A program made the translations under genes and the position numbers. Shown here in pieces: positions 35,135 to 44,319 of a DNA stretch of 47,153 nt (within the stretch, counting starts at the first letter, position 1; each line of letters begins with the position of its first letter). The stretch lies in contig VRUJ01000033.1 of the NCBI GenBank assembly GCA_019456165.1, forward strand, positions 1 to 47,153, read 5' to 3'. This DNA is from Chloroflexota bacterium. GTDB taxonomy: Bacteria > Chloroflexota > Anaerolineae > Anaerolineales > UBA11579. The notes under the pieces were generated by a model. That model did not search any database and was not told the DNA's origin. It saw only the letters and a list, made by a program, of their open reading frames with translations.

Positions 35135-35495
35135 CTATTCGGTTACGATGGCGACGCCTAGCATGTCCTATCTATCTCGACCGCCGTGATACACACAGTA
35201 AAAGGGATATGTTCCTACCTCATTGAAGGTAAAAGAAAAGTTATCTCCACGCCCCTGGTTGCCGCAGTCGTACGATTCATCACCGGCAGGGGGGTATGCG
35301 GGGATTGACATATATTCGTCCAGACAAGGATTATACCAAACGAGATAGTGATTGCATTACGATCAAAGGCGTTATCTTCAATGTCCATTGTAAACTCTCC
35401 GGTCAGTTCGGGTACAGCCGGAGTTCCGCCGCCACAATCACTGAGGATAAACGCTGCAAAAAAAGTGTGATTAGTAAGACTTGTGGGATTTTCAT
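35135..35495 (-). pseudogene. Cupredoxin-like lipoprotein gene, disrupted
   Basis: From the ATG at 35495 (AAGGTG upstream) the first frame breaks off quickly. A second frame reads AAFILSDCGGG (lipobox-like), then EFTMDIEDNAFDRNAITISF and SPHTP, the first copper-ligand region. A third reads NFSFTFNEVGTYPFYCVYHG, then a stop, DMLGVAIVTE and the final stop at 35135. All four expected type 1 copper ligands (His, Cys, His, Met) are visible, spread over frames. At least two frameshifts and one nonsense codon kill it, or an assembly error-rich patch is responsible. Confidence 0.7.
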
Positions 35496-35691
35496 AGGAT
35501 TCACCTTTGCATTGAAATCTACCAAAGACATGTACGATAGCATGTTACATGCGCATTTCAACTTGGTCCCTGCTACCGATTATACGGATAATAACATACC
35601 CGTCGTCGTATGGTATGTAACGACGGGCACTAAATCTATTCAGATTATTGGATATCTATAAGTATTCTATTATTAGAAAAGGTCAGAATGA

Positions 35692-36150
35692 TTATAGGTA
35701 AGAATTGTAAACCAAGGCTACGACCAAGCCGAAGATTATATGTCCAACCAAGCCGCCCATAAAGGCCATCATGCCGCCATTCTTGGTCATGTAAACTCCA
35801 GGCTCTGTAACCGCACCAGATTTTATACCAGCATGCATCATGGGGACCATGCCCATTATCGGGCCAACCAGCAACCAGTGTACGGCGCCAAACAGTGCCC
35901 CGCTGGCCACGATGGAACCTTCTCCGGCAATACCACTGTTCCAAACCAATGCGTAGATGAATGCAAAGACCACACCCATCATAAAGTGGATGACCCATCC
36001 CACCATGCGGTTGCTGGGCGCACCAAACATACTCCCCAAAAGACCGACGATGTCCATCTCCGGCAACCCCATTTTTGGCGCCATCGCCAAGATCATCGAG
36101 AAAACCATAGTAGCAACAATTCCAGCAACAATAACTCCTACAATGCTCAT
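35692..36150 (-). CDS. Membrane protein, DUF6789-like
   Basis: The start at 36150 has an AAGGAGAT site 6 bases upstream. The 152-residue product has four hydrophobic helices, an unusual density of Met and Gly (FMMGVVFAFIYALVW, PIMGMVPMMHAGIKSGA, KNGGMMAFMGGLVGH) and several His residues. Such a Met- and His-rich membrane protein next to a dead copper protein suggests a copper link, which is inference. The family assignment is tentative. Confidence 0.68.
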   Translation of the reverse strand: MSIVGVIVAGIVATMVFSMILAMAPKMGLPEMDIVGLLGSMFGAPSNRMVGWVIHFMMGVVFAFIYALVWNSGIAGEGSIVASGALFGAVHWLLVGPIMGMVPMMHAGIKSGAVTEPGVYMTKNGGMMAFMGGLVGHIIFGLVVALVYNSYL

Positions 36151-36335
36151 GATAATATCTCCTTGAAAATAATATGGGTTTAGTTGATACAATTAGACGG
36201 GTTTTGAATGTGCGTTCTTACCCCTGTTTCAAATCTTGTAAGGAGACTGTAAGCACGAAAATTATCACCATGCTAAAGAGAGGATATTTCAGTAGGCTTG
36301 ATGGTCACATTATCCGATACCCCAACAATTAGCGT

Positions 36336-37121
36336 TTAAGGCTCAAAGATCAAACTGCAGCAAGTCACTCCACCCTCCGCCTTGGCAAATTCCGCTACAT
36401 CAACTAACCTGATTTCAAAACCATTATCCTGCAAGCGTTTTTGAGTGTTTGGATAAGAGGAGGGAAAAACTACCACTTCCCCCAAAAGAAGTGCATTCGC
36501 AGCAAAGGGCTCAGCGGGTTCGATTTCAATCAGGTTGAAATCCTCGAATGCTGCAGCCTCCACCCATTGTTGGTTGATTAACAAAGTATTCTCCGCCACT
36601 TGTGTCACTGCGGATTTTAGGTGTAAACAATCACCCATCTCAACGGTCTCCACCGAATAACCCAGTTTGGCTACAATATCTTCCAGCTGCTCAATCCCTC
36701 CCTGGTTGCTTCTGGTGGAATTGCCCACAAAGATAGTTTTATCGATGCGCAAAACATCTCCCCCATCAAGAGTCCCAGGCGCTGTTATATATTCCAAACT
36801 GCGGTATGGTTCCAGCGCTTTTGCAATCGATTGTGTTTCAGGTCTGCGAGATTGTGCTCCAGGCCGTGTAATTATTGCAATTTCATCTAATACGATTGCG
36901 GCGTCTTCCACGAAAACCGAATCAGGCAAGTCTGCCTCTGCGGGCAGACGTTGAATATCGCAGCCGAGCTCACTTAGACACCTTTCATACTGGCTGTGCT
37001 GATCTTTGGCGATAGCGCTGTCAATTGGCTCGCGTGCTAGATGGGTTAGTTCGCAGAGATACATATTTGGGCTCACTTCCCGAGTAATTGCGATGGGCAT
37101 AATTAATTTATCGTTTTTCAT
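36336..37121 (-). CDS. Dimethylargininase/arginine-deiminase family amidinotransferase
   Basis: The 261-residue protein has the pentein-fold signature: FVEDAAIVLDEIAIITRPG with the Glu-Asp pair, GTLDGGDVLRIDKTIFVGNS, His in CLHLKSAVT, and the catalytic Cys near the C-terminus in GGVTCCSLIF. It resembles N,N-dimethylarginine dimethylaminohydrolase, which makes citrulline and dimethylamine, but bacterial members may act on other guanidines. It starts 9 bases after the metallo-hydrolase stop, so the two form an operon. Confidence 0.85.
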   Translation of the reverse strand: MKNDKLIMPIAITREVSPNMYLCELTHLAREPIDSAIAKDQHSQYERCLSELGCDIQRLPAEADLPDSVFVEDAAIVLDEIAIITRPGAQSRRPETQSIAKALEPYRSLEYITAPGTLDGGDVLRIDKTIFVGNSTRSNQGGIEQLEDIVAKLGYSVETVEMGDCLHLKSAVTQVAENTLLINQQWVEAAAFEDFNLIEIEPAEPFAANALLLGEVVVFPSSYPNTQKRLQDNGFEIRLVDVAEFAKAEGGVTCCSLIFEP

Positions 37122-37130
37122 GATCCAATA

Positions 37131-37748
37131 CTATTTCCAGGTTACATCCCCCTTTAAATCTTCTGGCCAACCCCGGGCGACAAAAGCTTCAAAGGCTTCG
37201 CGTTCATCTCCTATCTTCCCATCCGGACCGTGACCTGGAAAGAACTCTGTGGCGTCAGGCCATTTGAAGACAATCTTTTGCATGGTGTTCATTGTGACAC
37301 CAAAATCTTCCGGGGAACGCGTCGCGCCGGGGCCATTTACGAAAACAGTATCACCTACCACGATACGATCATCCCCCAGGTCGAAACAAACTTGCCCAGG
37401 AGTGTGCCCAGGAGCATGAATGACTTTCAGGCTTTGATGACCAACTTCAACCACTTCACCATCCTTCAATGGGACATCAAACTCAATTCCAAATCTCTCT
37501 GCATCGGCCGGATGCAGGTGAACCGGAGCTTGTGTTGCGGCCTTAACCTCGTCCAATGCCCCGACATGGTCTCCGTGCGCGTGGGTCAGTAAAATCTTAT
37601 CTACACGAGTACCCTCCACTGCAGCCAGGATATCCTCCGCATCCGCGCCGGGATCGATGATCGCGCTGATTTGCGTCTCCTCGCAGATGACGACATAAGC
37701 ATTCATCGGCCAGGGTCCGATGGTTAGTTTTAGTAACTTGGCTGTCAC
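37131..37748 (-). CDS. MBL-fold metallohydrolase (glyoxalase II-like)
   Basis: The GTG at 37748 follows AGGAGG by 5 bases. The 205-residue protein has the metal motif His56-x-His58-x-Asp60-His61 (THAHGDHVGAL), a further His in IHAPGHTPGQ, and Asp in VVGDTVF, the full dinuclear site of hydroxyacylglutathione-hydrolase-like enzymes, with a late His in FFPGHGPD. It is short, as in bacterial YcbL-type proteins, which hydrolyse thioesters such as lactoylglutathione analogues. First gene of an operon with the dimethylargininase-like gene. Confidence 0.88.
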   Translation of the reverse strand: MTAKLLKLTIGPWPMNAYVVICEETQISAIIDPGADAEDILAAVEGTRVDKILLTHAHGDHVGALDEVKAATQAPVHLHPADAERFGIEFDVPLKDGEVVEVGHQSLKVIHAPGHTPGQVCFDLGDDRIVVGDTVFVNGPGATRSPEDFGVTMNTMQKIVFKWPDATEFFPGHGPDGKIGDEREAFEAFVARGWPEDLKGDVTWK

Positions 37749-37846
37749 TTATTCCTCCTGCAAAACAAATTAGTATTCATGGTTTCTTTTTAGGATATTC
37801 CGACTGTTTACAATCAAACGGCTTTCAGCACAGCTTGTGATAAAAA

Positions 37847-38488
37847 TTATACCCCTGTCTTTTCCTTACTTAATAAAAATAGCGCCATATTCCCCCCACC
37901 GACAACTATTTGTTGATTAATGACCAAGTGATGTTTCGCGATTAGCGCAGGTAAACCCTTTGCCCCCAGGAATATTCGATGATTTTTGAAATGTTCCCTG
38001 CCTGCCAGGATCTCAGAAGTTAAGATTACCAGTTTCGTAAACCAACCCTGGAATGAGTGTTTCATACCCGGGTTGAAATCTATCAACAAAATTCGACCAT
38101 CCTGCTTTACCACCCGTTTCATTTCACGGAGGACTTCCTCTATAATTGTTGGTTTCATCTCATGCAGCGCGAGCATTGAAATCACCAAATCGAAATATCC
38201 AGCCTCGTATGGCATATCAGTGGCGCTGCCCTGATAAAGGTCAGCATCTGCGCCCAGTCTTTGCCTAGCAATTTCCAACATCGAGTTAGAAGGATCGATG
38301 CCGTAAACCTCGCAGCCAGCTCGTTGATATTTAGATAGGTGGATGCCTGTCCCACAACCCACGTCTAAAATCCGCATACCTACATGAGGAGGGTATATTT
38401 TCATGCCAAGGGATCTTAACCCGCTGTTCATAGGTTCAAAGAGCCTGTCATAAATATTTGCTACCCTGCGATATGGATCAGTATTCAT
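37847..38488 (-). CDS. Class I SAM-dependent methyltransferase, UbiE-like
   Basis: I choose the ATG at 38488 (MNTDPYRRVANIYDRLFEPM), although the frame opens at 38626; the added 46 residues look unlike the family. The 213-residue protein has motif I ILDVGCGTGIHLSKY, acidic motif II (CEVYGIDPS), and the ALHEMKP/ILLIDFNPG segments of the UbiE/Methyltransf_11 group. Its methyl acceptor cannot be told. The ribosome binding site is weak. Confidence 0.82.
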   Translation of the reverse strand: MNTDPYRRVANIYDRLFEPMNSGLRSLGMKIYPPHVGMRILDVGCGTGIHLSKYQRAGCEVYGIDPSNSMLEIARQRLGADADLYQGSATDMPYEAGYFDLVISMLALHEMKPTIIEEVLREMKRVVKQDGRILLIDFNPGMKHSFQGWFTKLVILTSEILAGREHFKNHRIFLGAKGLPALIAKHHLVINQQIVVGGGNMALFLLSKEKTGV

Positions 38489-38821
38489 AGCTGGTTTATC
38501 CAATTTATAGTGAGACTTATATATACGTTTACAACCCAACATCTTGGATTTGGTTGCATGGTTAATAAAGCCATTGAGGTCAATCAAACCAGCAAAATTG
38601 GAAACCCCAAGATTGTCTGGTCTCAACAGCCCGAAATCAGATAAAATAGGGTAATAATTATTTTCGAAATCATTCGCCCATTAGAAATTCCGAAAAAAAA
38701 GAATATATTAAGTGTACAATTGAGAATATATTTCTTTGCTGACAAATAACAAATAACGCAATATGGATTTCCAGTCGAAGGATCACTAAAAATATTACCT
38801 AGATATAACCAAGTCTGAGAA

Positions 38822-39652
38822 ATGAATTCATTCCATACGCAACCTCATGTAATACTTTCAGGTTTTCTGATTAAGCGCACCGTCCTCCTCGGCGTAATAT
38901 ATTTGTTGACCGCTTGTTCTCCAGCGCCAGTTTCACCGACTACTAGTGCTGCTACTCAACCATCGGTTGAAACTCAATCCCCAACGGAAACAATAGAGGA
39001 TGAATATACCGCAGCACGATTAACTATGGTGGATCGTCTTATCAACAACTGGGGAGTGGAGAATGAAGAAGTTCTTCAGGCAATGCGCATCGTGCCGCGC
39101 CACGAATTCGTCCCCTCAAACCTGGTAGATCTGGCTTATGCTGGTCATCCATTACCAATCGGATACGGACAAACCATTTCACAAGCTTTTATGGTTGCCT
39201 GGATGACTGATTTACTTGAATTAGAGCCAGGCGATAAGGTATTGGAGATCGGTACTGGATCCGGTTACCAGGCTGCAATACTAGCCGAATTAGGCTATGT
39301 TGAAATCTATAGTATTGAAATCATCCCGGAATTAGCCACACGCGCCGCGGAAACATTAGAAGCCTTAGGATACACACAAGTCATTCTAAAGCAGGGAGAC
39401 GGTTACTTCGGTTGGGAGGAATATGCACCTTTTGATGCAATCATAGTTACCGCATCCCCAGATCACTTACCGCAGCCACTTTCGCAGCAGTTATCAGACG
39501 ACGGACGACTTGTAATTCCTATTGGTCCACCGGGAAGTTACCAAACCTTATGGAAATTTGTTTTTGAACCTGGAGGTCTCAAAGCTTATAACCTTGGGTA
39601 TGTAACCTTTGTGCCCCTCACCGGTCAGGGTACGGGTTTTGAGTCGCGGTGA
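38822..39652 (+). CDS. Protein-L-isoaspartate methyltransferase-like lipoprotein
   Basis: The 276-residue product starts with a hydrophobic signal and lipobox (LLTAC, Cys32), then a Ser/Thr/Pro-rich spacer (about 33-57), and then a complete PCMT domain: IVPRHEFVP, YAGHPLPIGYGQTISQ (substrate loop), VLEIGTGSGYQAA (SAM motif I, about 140-152), and the C-terminal LVIPIGP. PCMT normally repairs isoaspartate in the cytoplasm using SAM. Here the lipoprotein signal would place it outside the membrane, where SAM is not expected. The start has a weak site, so an alternative internal start cannot be excluded. It overlaps the next gene's end by 35 bases. Confidence 0.8.
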   Translation: MNSFHTQPHVILSGFLIKRTVLLGVIYLLTACSPAPVSPTTSAATQPSVETQSPTETIEDEYTAARLTMVDRLINNWGVENEEVLQAMRIVPRHEFVPSNLVDLAYAGHPLPIGYGQTISQAFMVAWMTDLLELEPGDKVLEIGTGSGYQAAILAELGYVEIYSIEIIPELATRAAETLEALGYTQVILKQGDGYFGWEEYAPFDAIIVTASPDHLPQPLSQQLSDDGRLVIPIGPPGSYQTLWKFVFEPGGLKAYNLGYVTFVPLTGQGTGFESR

Positions 39653-42125
39653 AATATGCGGCTGCAACCCAGGCTCCAGCATAACATAGCGCGCCAATCA
39701 ACAACACCACATTAAAGCCAAAAGATAACGCCAGCAAAGCTGCAAGCACGGACGACACTACCGAAGCTGCACCGTTCACCCCCCAAACCCAGGGAATTAG
39801 CCCAATTGCAGAATCTTCCAACTCTTGAATGCCCCGGGGAAAAGGTACTCCCATCAGAAAACCCAGCGGCGCTAATAAAACAATGGTCAGCGCCACCCGA
39901 ACACTCAAATTTAACCCCAAAGCAAGTTCAAATAAAACCGGTAAACCTACAGGGATGGCTAGAACCACAATTACCAAGACAGCCAGAGTCCGGCGATGTG
40001 GTAAGCGGTGGGATAATCGGCTGCCTACACCAGAGAAAAGGAGCAACGCGAAAAGGACAGTCGTTAAAGCGTAAGCTGGTTGTCCTAAAAAAAGGATGAA
40101 TCTTTGAATAAGAGGAATTTCAACCTGCAGAAAAGCCAAACCAATTAATCCAAAGTAAATCAGCACTGGCAGAGCCTGACCTTGTTCTGCTTTTGGAGGT
40201 AAAGACTTCCGCATGGTTGTTCGCAAACGCACGATAGCGAGAGGTAAAAGAATCAATACGCCTGCCATTACAAGAGCGAGGCCTAGAAGCACTAGCAAAA
40301 CAAAATATCCAGCACCTCCAAAAGGCTGCCAGGTATTTCCCATCTCAGCCAGTAATTGACCAGCTTGTGACCATTTGAAAAAATGCCCAAAGAAAGGGCG
40401 ATTATCATCTGTTGGAGTGATTTCATAAGGATAAGACGCGTACCAGTCTTCGCGATCTTGAGCTGCCAGAAGTGAAGTAAAAGCCTGAAAATAAAGCGGT
40501 TCGGCAAGTACATTGAAGCGGTTCACCTCTTGCAAATGGATATCAGGAGCGAAAACCAAATCAAAGGCGCGTGTAGAGGCAAACTCGCGGATTTCTACTA
40601 ATTCCTGGGTGTTAAACGGGTTTCGTTTAATCAATAAGAGACCGACGTTAAAACTTCGCACAGCGACGATTTGTGTACTTGGGTCAAGACCTTCACTTTC
40701 TAAGGCTGAGATGGATAAAGCGAAAGCGCGCAACCACTCACTGGGCGGAACTTGCAGCCAGCGAGTGATTACAAGCAAGCCATCCGGCTCCAAACGAGCC
40801 AGCGCATCTTGGAAGGATTGGGTTGTAAAACGATAATCCTCAGCCAGGCTGTAAGCTCCAGAACGGACTGGGTGATAAGCATTGGTCAAGGAAAAAACGA
40901 TCACATCAAAGCTTTCCTGGTTGTTGTGGATGAAACTTCGCCCAGCCTCAATTACCACTCGAGTACGCGGCATTGAGTAAATTGGTTTAGCCGCTTCCAC
41001 GATCAAAACATTTGACTCCACAGCTGTGATCCTGGATGCGTTCTGGGCGTATGCGATCAACACATCTAACCCGCCGCGCGGTTCTAGGATAAGGGTATTT
41101 GCGTCTGGCCGTAGCTGAAAAGCAATCGAAGACAGAATGTAATCGGTGAAAATCGTGTCTGCTTCGGCAACAACAACTGGGCTGAGATCATCCCCATCTA
41201 CAAATAAACCTAACTCGCGCGGGGGGGATTGGGGGAAGCGATAACTTAAACCAGGAACGGAACGTATCCCAGGGCTTTCAATTAAATCCACCCGTGAAAA
41301 GGAATTCCATTTTCGGAAGACCACATCCGCGCCAGGATACTGTAAGGCATAAGAGATTCCTTTATATGGAGAGAGCTGCAATTCAAACAGCGGAGGAGAA
41401 AAACTAGCGCTTATTCTTGCACTTAGATCGATTATTACAAAGATAAGTAACAATCCCATTAGTAAAGCCTGGAGGATGCTCCCTGGCAAGGAACGAGAGC
41501 TTGTAGGTAAGATTTCAGGTTTACCCACGTGAGCCTTAAATGGAAAGCTGACCAGACCAGCTACCACTGCTAAGCCGCTGCTGAACACTACTGTTCCCAC
41601 ACCACCAAGAACTTGTGGGGCCATTAAAGAACCCACACAACCCATGGCAGAACCCATTAGGTTTACTGCGTAGGTTCGGCCAGCCTCATCTGGGAATGCC
41701 GACAACAGCAGCCCAACAACCAACCCAATAAAGAAGAAGGGAGTAGCCAAGACCAGGAAATGTATAGCCAGAATAACTAACTGCCGCCCATCCCAGGTAA
41801 TGCTGAAGGAATCAAATGGCAGCCAATTGGTTAACAAATAAGCTCCAAGGATACTAAATGCGGCAGCCAACGAAAGGCGGCTAATGCTGCCCTGCAGGTC
41901 TTGCTGTCCCCATCGGGGGAAAATGGACAGGGTGGTACCACTGGCGCCAAAACCCAATAAAGCCAGGCTGACGATCAGAAATGCGAAATGATAGAATTGG
42001 GATACAGAAAACAGGCGGGTCAGGTTGATCTCAAAAACCAACGTGGCTGCTGAGAGCAGCAGGAGGCTCAAAAGGATTGATCTAGTAGGAGAGGAACGGG
42101 AACTCAAAGGAATTGGTTCATCCAT
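39618..42125 (-). CDS. Large membrane protein with spermidine-synthase-like domain
   Basis: The 835-residue product (ATG 42125; a TTG at 42140 is possible) begins with about six transmembrane helices (residues 15-240), has a soluble Rossmann-type domain resembling spermidine synthase/SAM methyltransferases (about 300-590; LILEPRGGLDVLIAY, ITAVESNVLIVEAA, FDVIVFSLTNAYHP), and ends with about six more helices (600-830). Such fusions are seen in many environmental bacteria with unknown substrate. Its 3' end overlaps the PCMT gene tail-to-tail by 35 bases. Confidence 0.82.
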   Translation of the reverse strand: MDEPIPLSSRSSPTRSILLSLLLLSAATLVFEINLTRLFSVSQFYHFAFLIVSLALLGFGASGTTLSIFPRWGQQDLQGSISRLSLAAAFSILGAYLLTNWLPFDSFSITWDGRQLVILAIHFLVLATPFFFIGLVVGLLLSAFPDEAGRTYAVNLMGSAMGCVGSLMAPQVLGGVGTVVFSSGLAVVAGLVSFPFKAHVGKPEILPTSSRSLPGSILQALLMGLLLIFVIIDLSARISASFSPPLFELQLSPYKGISYALQYPGADVVFRKWNSFSRVDLIESPGIRSVPGLSYRFPQSPPRELGLFVDGDDLSPVVVAEADTIFTDYILSSIAFQLRPDANTLILEPRGGLDVLIAYAQNASRITAVESNVLIVEAAKPIYSMPRTRVVIEAGRSFIHNNQESFDVIVFSLTNAYHPVRSGAYSLAEDYRFTTQSFQDALARLEPDGLLVITRWLQVPPSEWLRAFALSISALESEGLDPSTQIVAVRSFNVGLLLIKRNPFNTQELVEIREFASTRAFDLVFAPDIHLQEVNRFNVLAEPLYFQAFTSLLAAQDREDWYASYPYEITPTDDNRPFFGHFFKWSQAGQLLAEMGNTWQPFGGAGYFVLLVLLGLALVMAGVLILLPLAIVRLRTTMRKSLPPKAEQGQALPVLIYFGLIGLAFLQVEIPLIQRFILFLGQPAYALTTVLFALLLFSGVGSRLSHRLPHRRTLAVLVIVVLAIPVGLPVLFELALGLNLSVRVALTIVLLAPLGFLMGVPFPRGIQELEDSAIGLIPWVWGVNGAASVVSSVLAALLALSFGFNVVLLIGALCYAGAWVAAAYFTATQNPYPDR

Positions 42126-42412
42126 AAATAATATTCTCAATTGTTTACCTAAGTATACAATATCAGCGGTTGAGAATGAATCTTTAATTATTTATCCTTG
42201 TCAAGGTTTATTTTTGGGTGTTTTTTTGGTGATCACCCTTTGCACTACCTTCTTTCAAGTGTGGTTTCCAAAAGATAAAATTCATAATTTGTTTAACGAC
42301 GGCTTATATCAATGCGTAGATTCAACTCATAAGTGCAACAAAGACGGTAAAAGTAGAGGCAAGCTGAGATAAGCTAAAATGCTTCTTAAACCGTCAAGCA
42401 AAAGGAGCATTT

Positions 42413-42733
42413 ATGAGAGCCTACACTCAGCTTACCCAAGAACAAAGATACCAGATAAAAGCGTTATTGAAAATGGAACACTGTCAAACTGAAATTGCCA
42501 AAGTAATCGGTGTACACAGGTCCACAGTCAGTCGAGAGCTACGCCGTAACCGGGGGCAGCGAGGCTACCGTCCGAAGCAAGCACACCAAATAGCACTGGA
42601 GAGGCGTAAGAAAACCAAACCACGTCTTCGGCCAGAGACCTGGGTACTGGTGGAAGAGAAACTGCGTCAGGAATGGAGTCCAGAGCAGATAAGTGGTTGG
42701 TTGAAGAAATTCAAAGACGGTGGATTCAAGTAG
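42413..42733 (+). pseudogene. IS30-family transposase, N-terminal third
   Basis: The start has an AAAGGAG site. The frame encodes the IS30 N-terminal HTH region (YTQLTQEQRYQIKALLKMEH, then VIGVHRSTVSRELRRN) and the second region up to WSPEQISGWLKKF, where it leaves the family pattern and stops. The catalytic rve domain is missing. The preceding sequence (about 42317-42412) may hold the element's left terminal repeat. Confidence 0.82.
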
Positions 42734-43008
42734 TAAATGCGACAGTATCGTGTCCAAAGAATACCTCATAAGGGGTCTTGAAATCAAGGCATTTCCTTGG
42801 GCGTAAATTCAAACGATCCATAATCATAAATTCTTCTTGAGCAGTCACCGTTGTCAAATTACACGACTTCGGCAAATACTGCCTGATAAGTCCATTCGTG
42901 TTTTCATTGGTTCCTCTTTCCCATGATGCGTATGGGTGGGCAAAAAAGATATCAACACCTAAATGGAAACTAATCTGTAGGTGGTTGGTAAATTCTTTTC
43001 CAATAAAC
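42726..43008 (-). pseudogene. IS30-family transposase, C-terminal third, inverted
   Basis: On the minus strand the frame reads GKEFTNHLQISFHLGVDIFF, AHPYASWERGTNENTNGLIR, then a QYLPKS... and PRKCLDFKTPYEVFFG region ending in a stop at 42726. This is the end of the IS30 DDE domain (catalytic Glu in WERGTNENTNG). No N-terminal part lies upstream on this strand. It abuts the N-terminal fragment tail to tail, so an inversion or nested insertions rearranged the element. Confidence 0.8.
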
Positions 43009-43022
43009 TACCAAAATCCTCT

Positions 43023-43065
43023 AAACTCCTATCCCCGCTGTAAGCAACGGGGTATTACGGAGTTT
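43023..43065. repeat. REP-like hairpin with double stem
   Basis: AAACTCC/GGAGTTT forms an outer stem around an inner CCCCG/CGGGG stem, with gtatta between the arms. The core CCCCGctgtaagcaaCGGGGTATT resembles the second hairpin 70 bases on. Confidence 0.55.
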
Positions 43066-43102
43066 AGCCCCCACGGGTACGGATTTTGGAAAAACATGGA
43101 AC

Positions 43103-43122
43103 CCTCGTAGCAAGCTACGGGG
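43103..43122. repeat. REP-like hairpin
   Basis: CCTCGTAGC-AA-GCTACGGGG gives a 9-bp stem with a 2-base loop and is followed by tattcag. It shares AAGC...ACGGGGTATT with the preceding hairpin in the same orientation. Confidence 0.55.
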
Positions 43123-43188
43123 TATTCAGCAAGAATAAAATTCCAGCATCAGAAACCAGATAGATACCAATCGCCGTCATATAAGACA

Positions 43189-44298
43189 TTGCGGATAGAG
43201 GTCATAAAATATAGTCGCTCTGAAAAACAAACGGCTCGACTGTCAAGTCGAAAAGTGAGGAACTATCTTCAAAAACAAGCCGATGATTTAACTAAAAAAT
43301 GTGGGAAAAAGAATGATGTCACATGGAAAAAATATTTCATTTGGAAAATTATAAACAAACTATCCCGAGAACAAATCGATGCCTGTCAGGTAGCAATGTT
43401 CGCTAGTTACATCAATTTCTTGATTACGCAAAAAAGAGCACCAAATACTGTCGAAGCCACTCTGAACGATCTAATCAAGTTATCCAATCTCGTTCCCGGA
43501 AATCTCATTTTTCGACTGACACAAAATCAACTATTTCCAATTATCAAGCCATTGGATCTTTCTCCAAGTAGCATAGAAAGGTTGGGAGCATCTCTTAGGG
43601 GGCTGATGCGATTCATTGCGGACGAATATGGTGCCTACGTACCCAGAATTGAATGGTGGCGTATCTCAAAAAAGTCAAGAATTATGCAACAGCAAATACT
43701 TTTACAACCAGATTTCGAACAATTGCTTTTCGAACTACGTGGCATGGGTTCTCTTGGAAATCTAGGATTCACCGGTTCTCTCATTGGTTACTATTTTGGG
43801 CTGCGTGGGTCAGAAATCTGTGCGCTTTCTTTGGGGGATGTCTGGTTTGAAAACACCGTCACGGTCTTGATATGGGATTCTAAGAGAAATGCTTCGAGAT
43901 GGGTTCAACGTGTTGACATTCCTCAGGATGTTCTAACTTTTTTACAGAATTTCAAAACGATGAGAAAACGAGAAACTGGAGATGATGCCACGGCAAAATT
44001 GTTAGGTGACACGGATCACCGAAATTTGAAGCGTCAAACCTTTGGTCGCATTATTGAAAAAGCCCTAAATCTTTGTGAATTGTCGATTGATTCTGGTGGG
44101 AAAAAATCTCTTCTTCATCTTTTTAGACATGCCTGCGCAAACCGTTGGTTGGCGTTGGGCGAGCAGATTCCAGAAATCTCACATCGATTAGGACATAAGT
44201 CGGTGGACACCACTATTCGCACTTATCTGCATTCGTTCCATTTTCTGCAGGCGGAGCAACTCGATAAATATCAAAGCACACTGTCAAAACTTACATAG
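43189..44298 (+). CDS. Tyrosine recombinase
   Basis: The 369-residue frame starts at a TTG (43189); no ATG with a site is available. The catalytic set is complete: Arg206 (GLRGSEICAL), Lys232 (WDSKRNASR), His310-x2-Arg313 (LLHLFRHA), His336 (RLGHKSVDTT) and Tyr346 (IRTYLHS). The N-terminus (1-150) is not a usual SAM-like or arm-binding domain, and is Lys-rich. It belongs to no familiar named subgroup that I recognise. It is first in a module with a 42-aa ORF, an HTH protein and a second integrase. Confidence 0.85.
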   Translation: MRIEVIKYSRSEKQTARLSSRKVRNYLQKQADDLTKKCGKKNDVTWKKYFIWKIINKLSREQIDACQVAMFASYINFLITQKRAPNTVEATLNDLIKLSNLVPGNLIFRLTQNQLFPIIKPLDLSPSSIERLGASLRGLMRFIADEYGAYVPRIEWWRISKKSRIMQQQILLQPDFEQLLFELRGMGSLGNLGFTGSLIGYYFGLRGSEICALSLGDVWFENTVTVLIWDSKRNASRWVQRVDIPQDVLTFLQNFKTMRKRETGDDATAKLLGDTDHRNLKRQTFGRIIEKALNLCELSIDSGGKKSLLHLFRHACANRWLALGEQIPEISHRLGHKSVDTTIRTYLHSFHFLQAEQLDKYQSTLSKLT

Positions 44299-44319
44299 TC
44301 AAGAAAGGCGGCTGCAGCC

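Noticed and set aside
38489..38626. 46-residue N-terminal extension of the UbiE-like methyltransferase
   Set aside because: It does not look like the family's N-terminus, and the ATG at 38488 begins a normal domain start.
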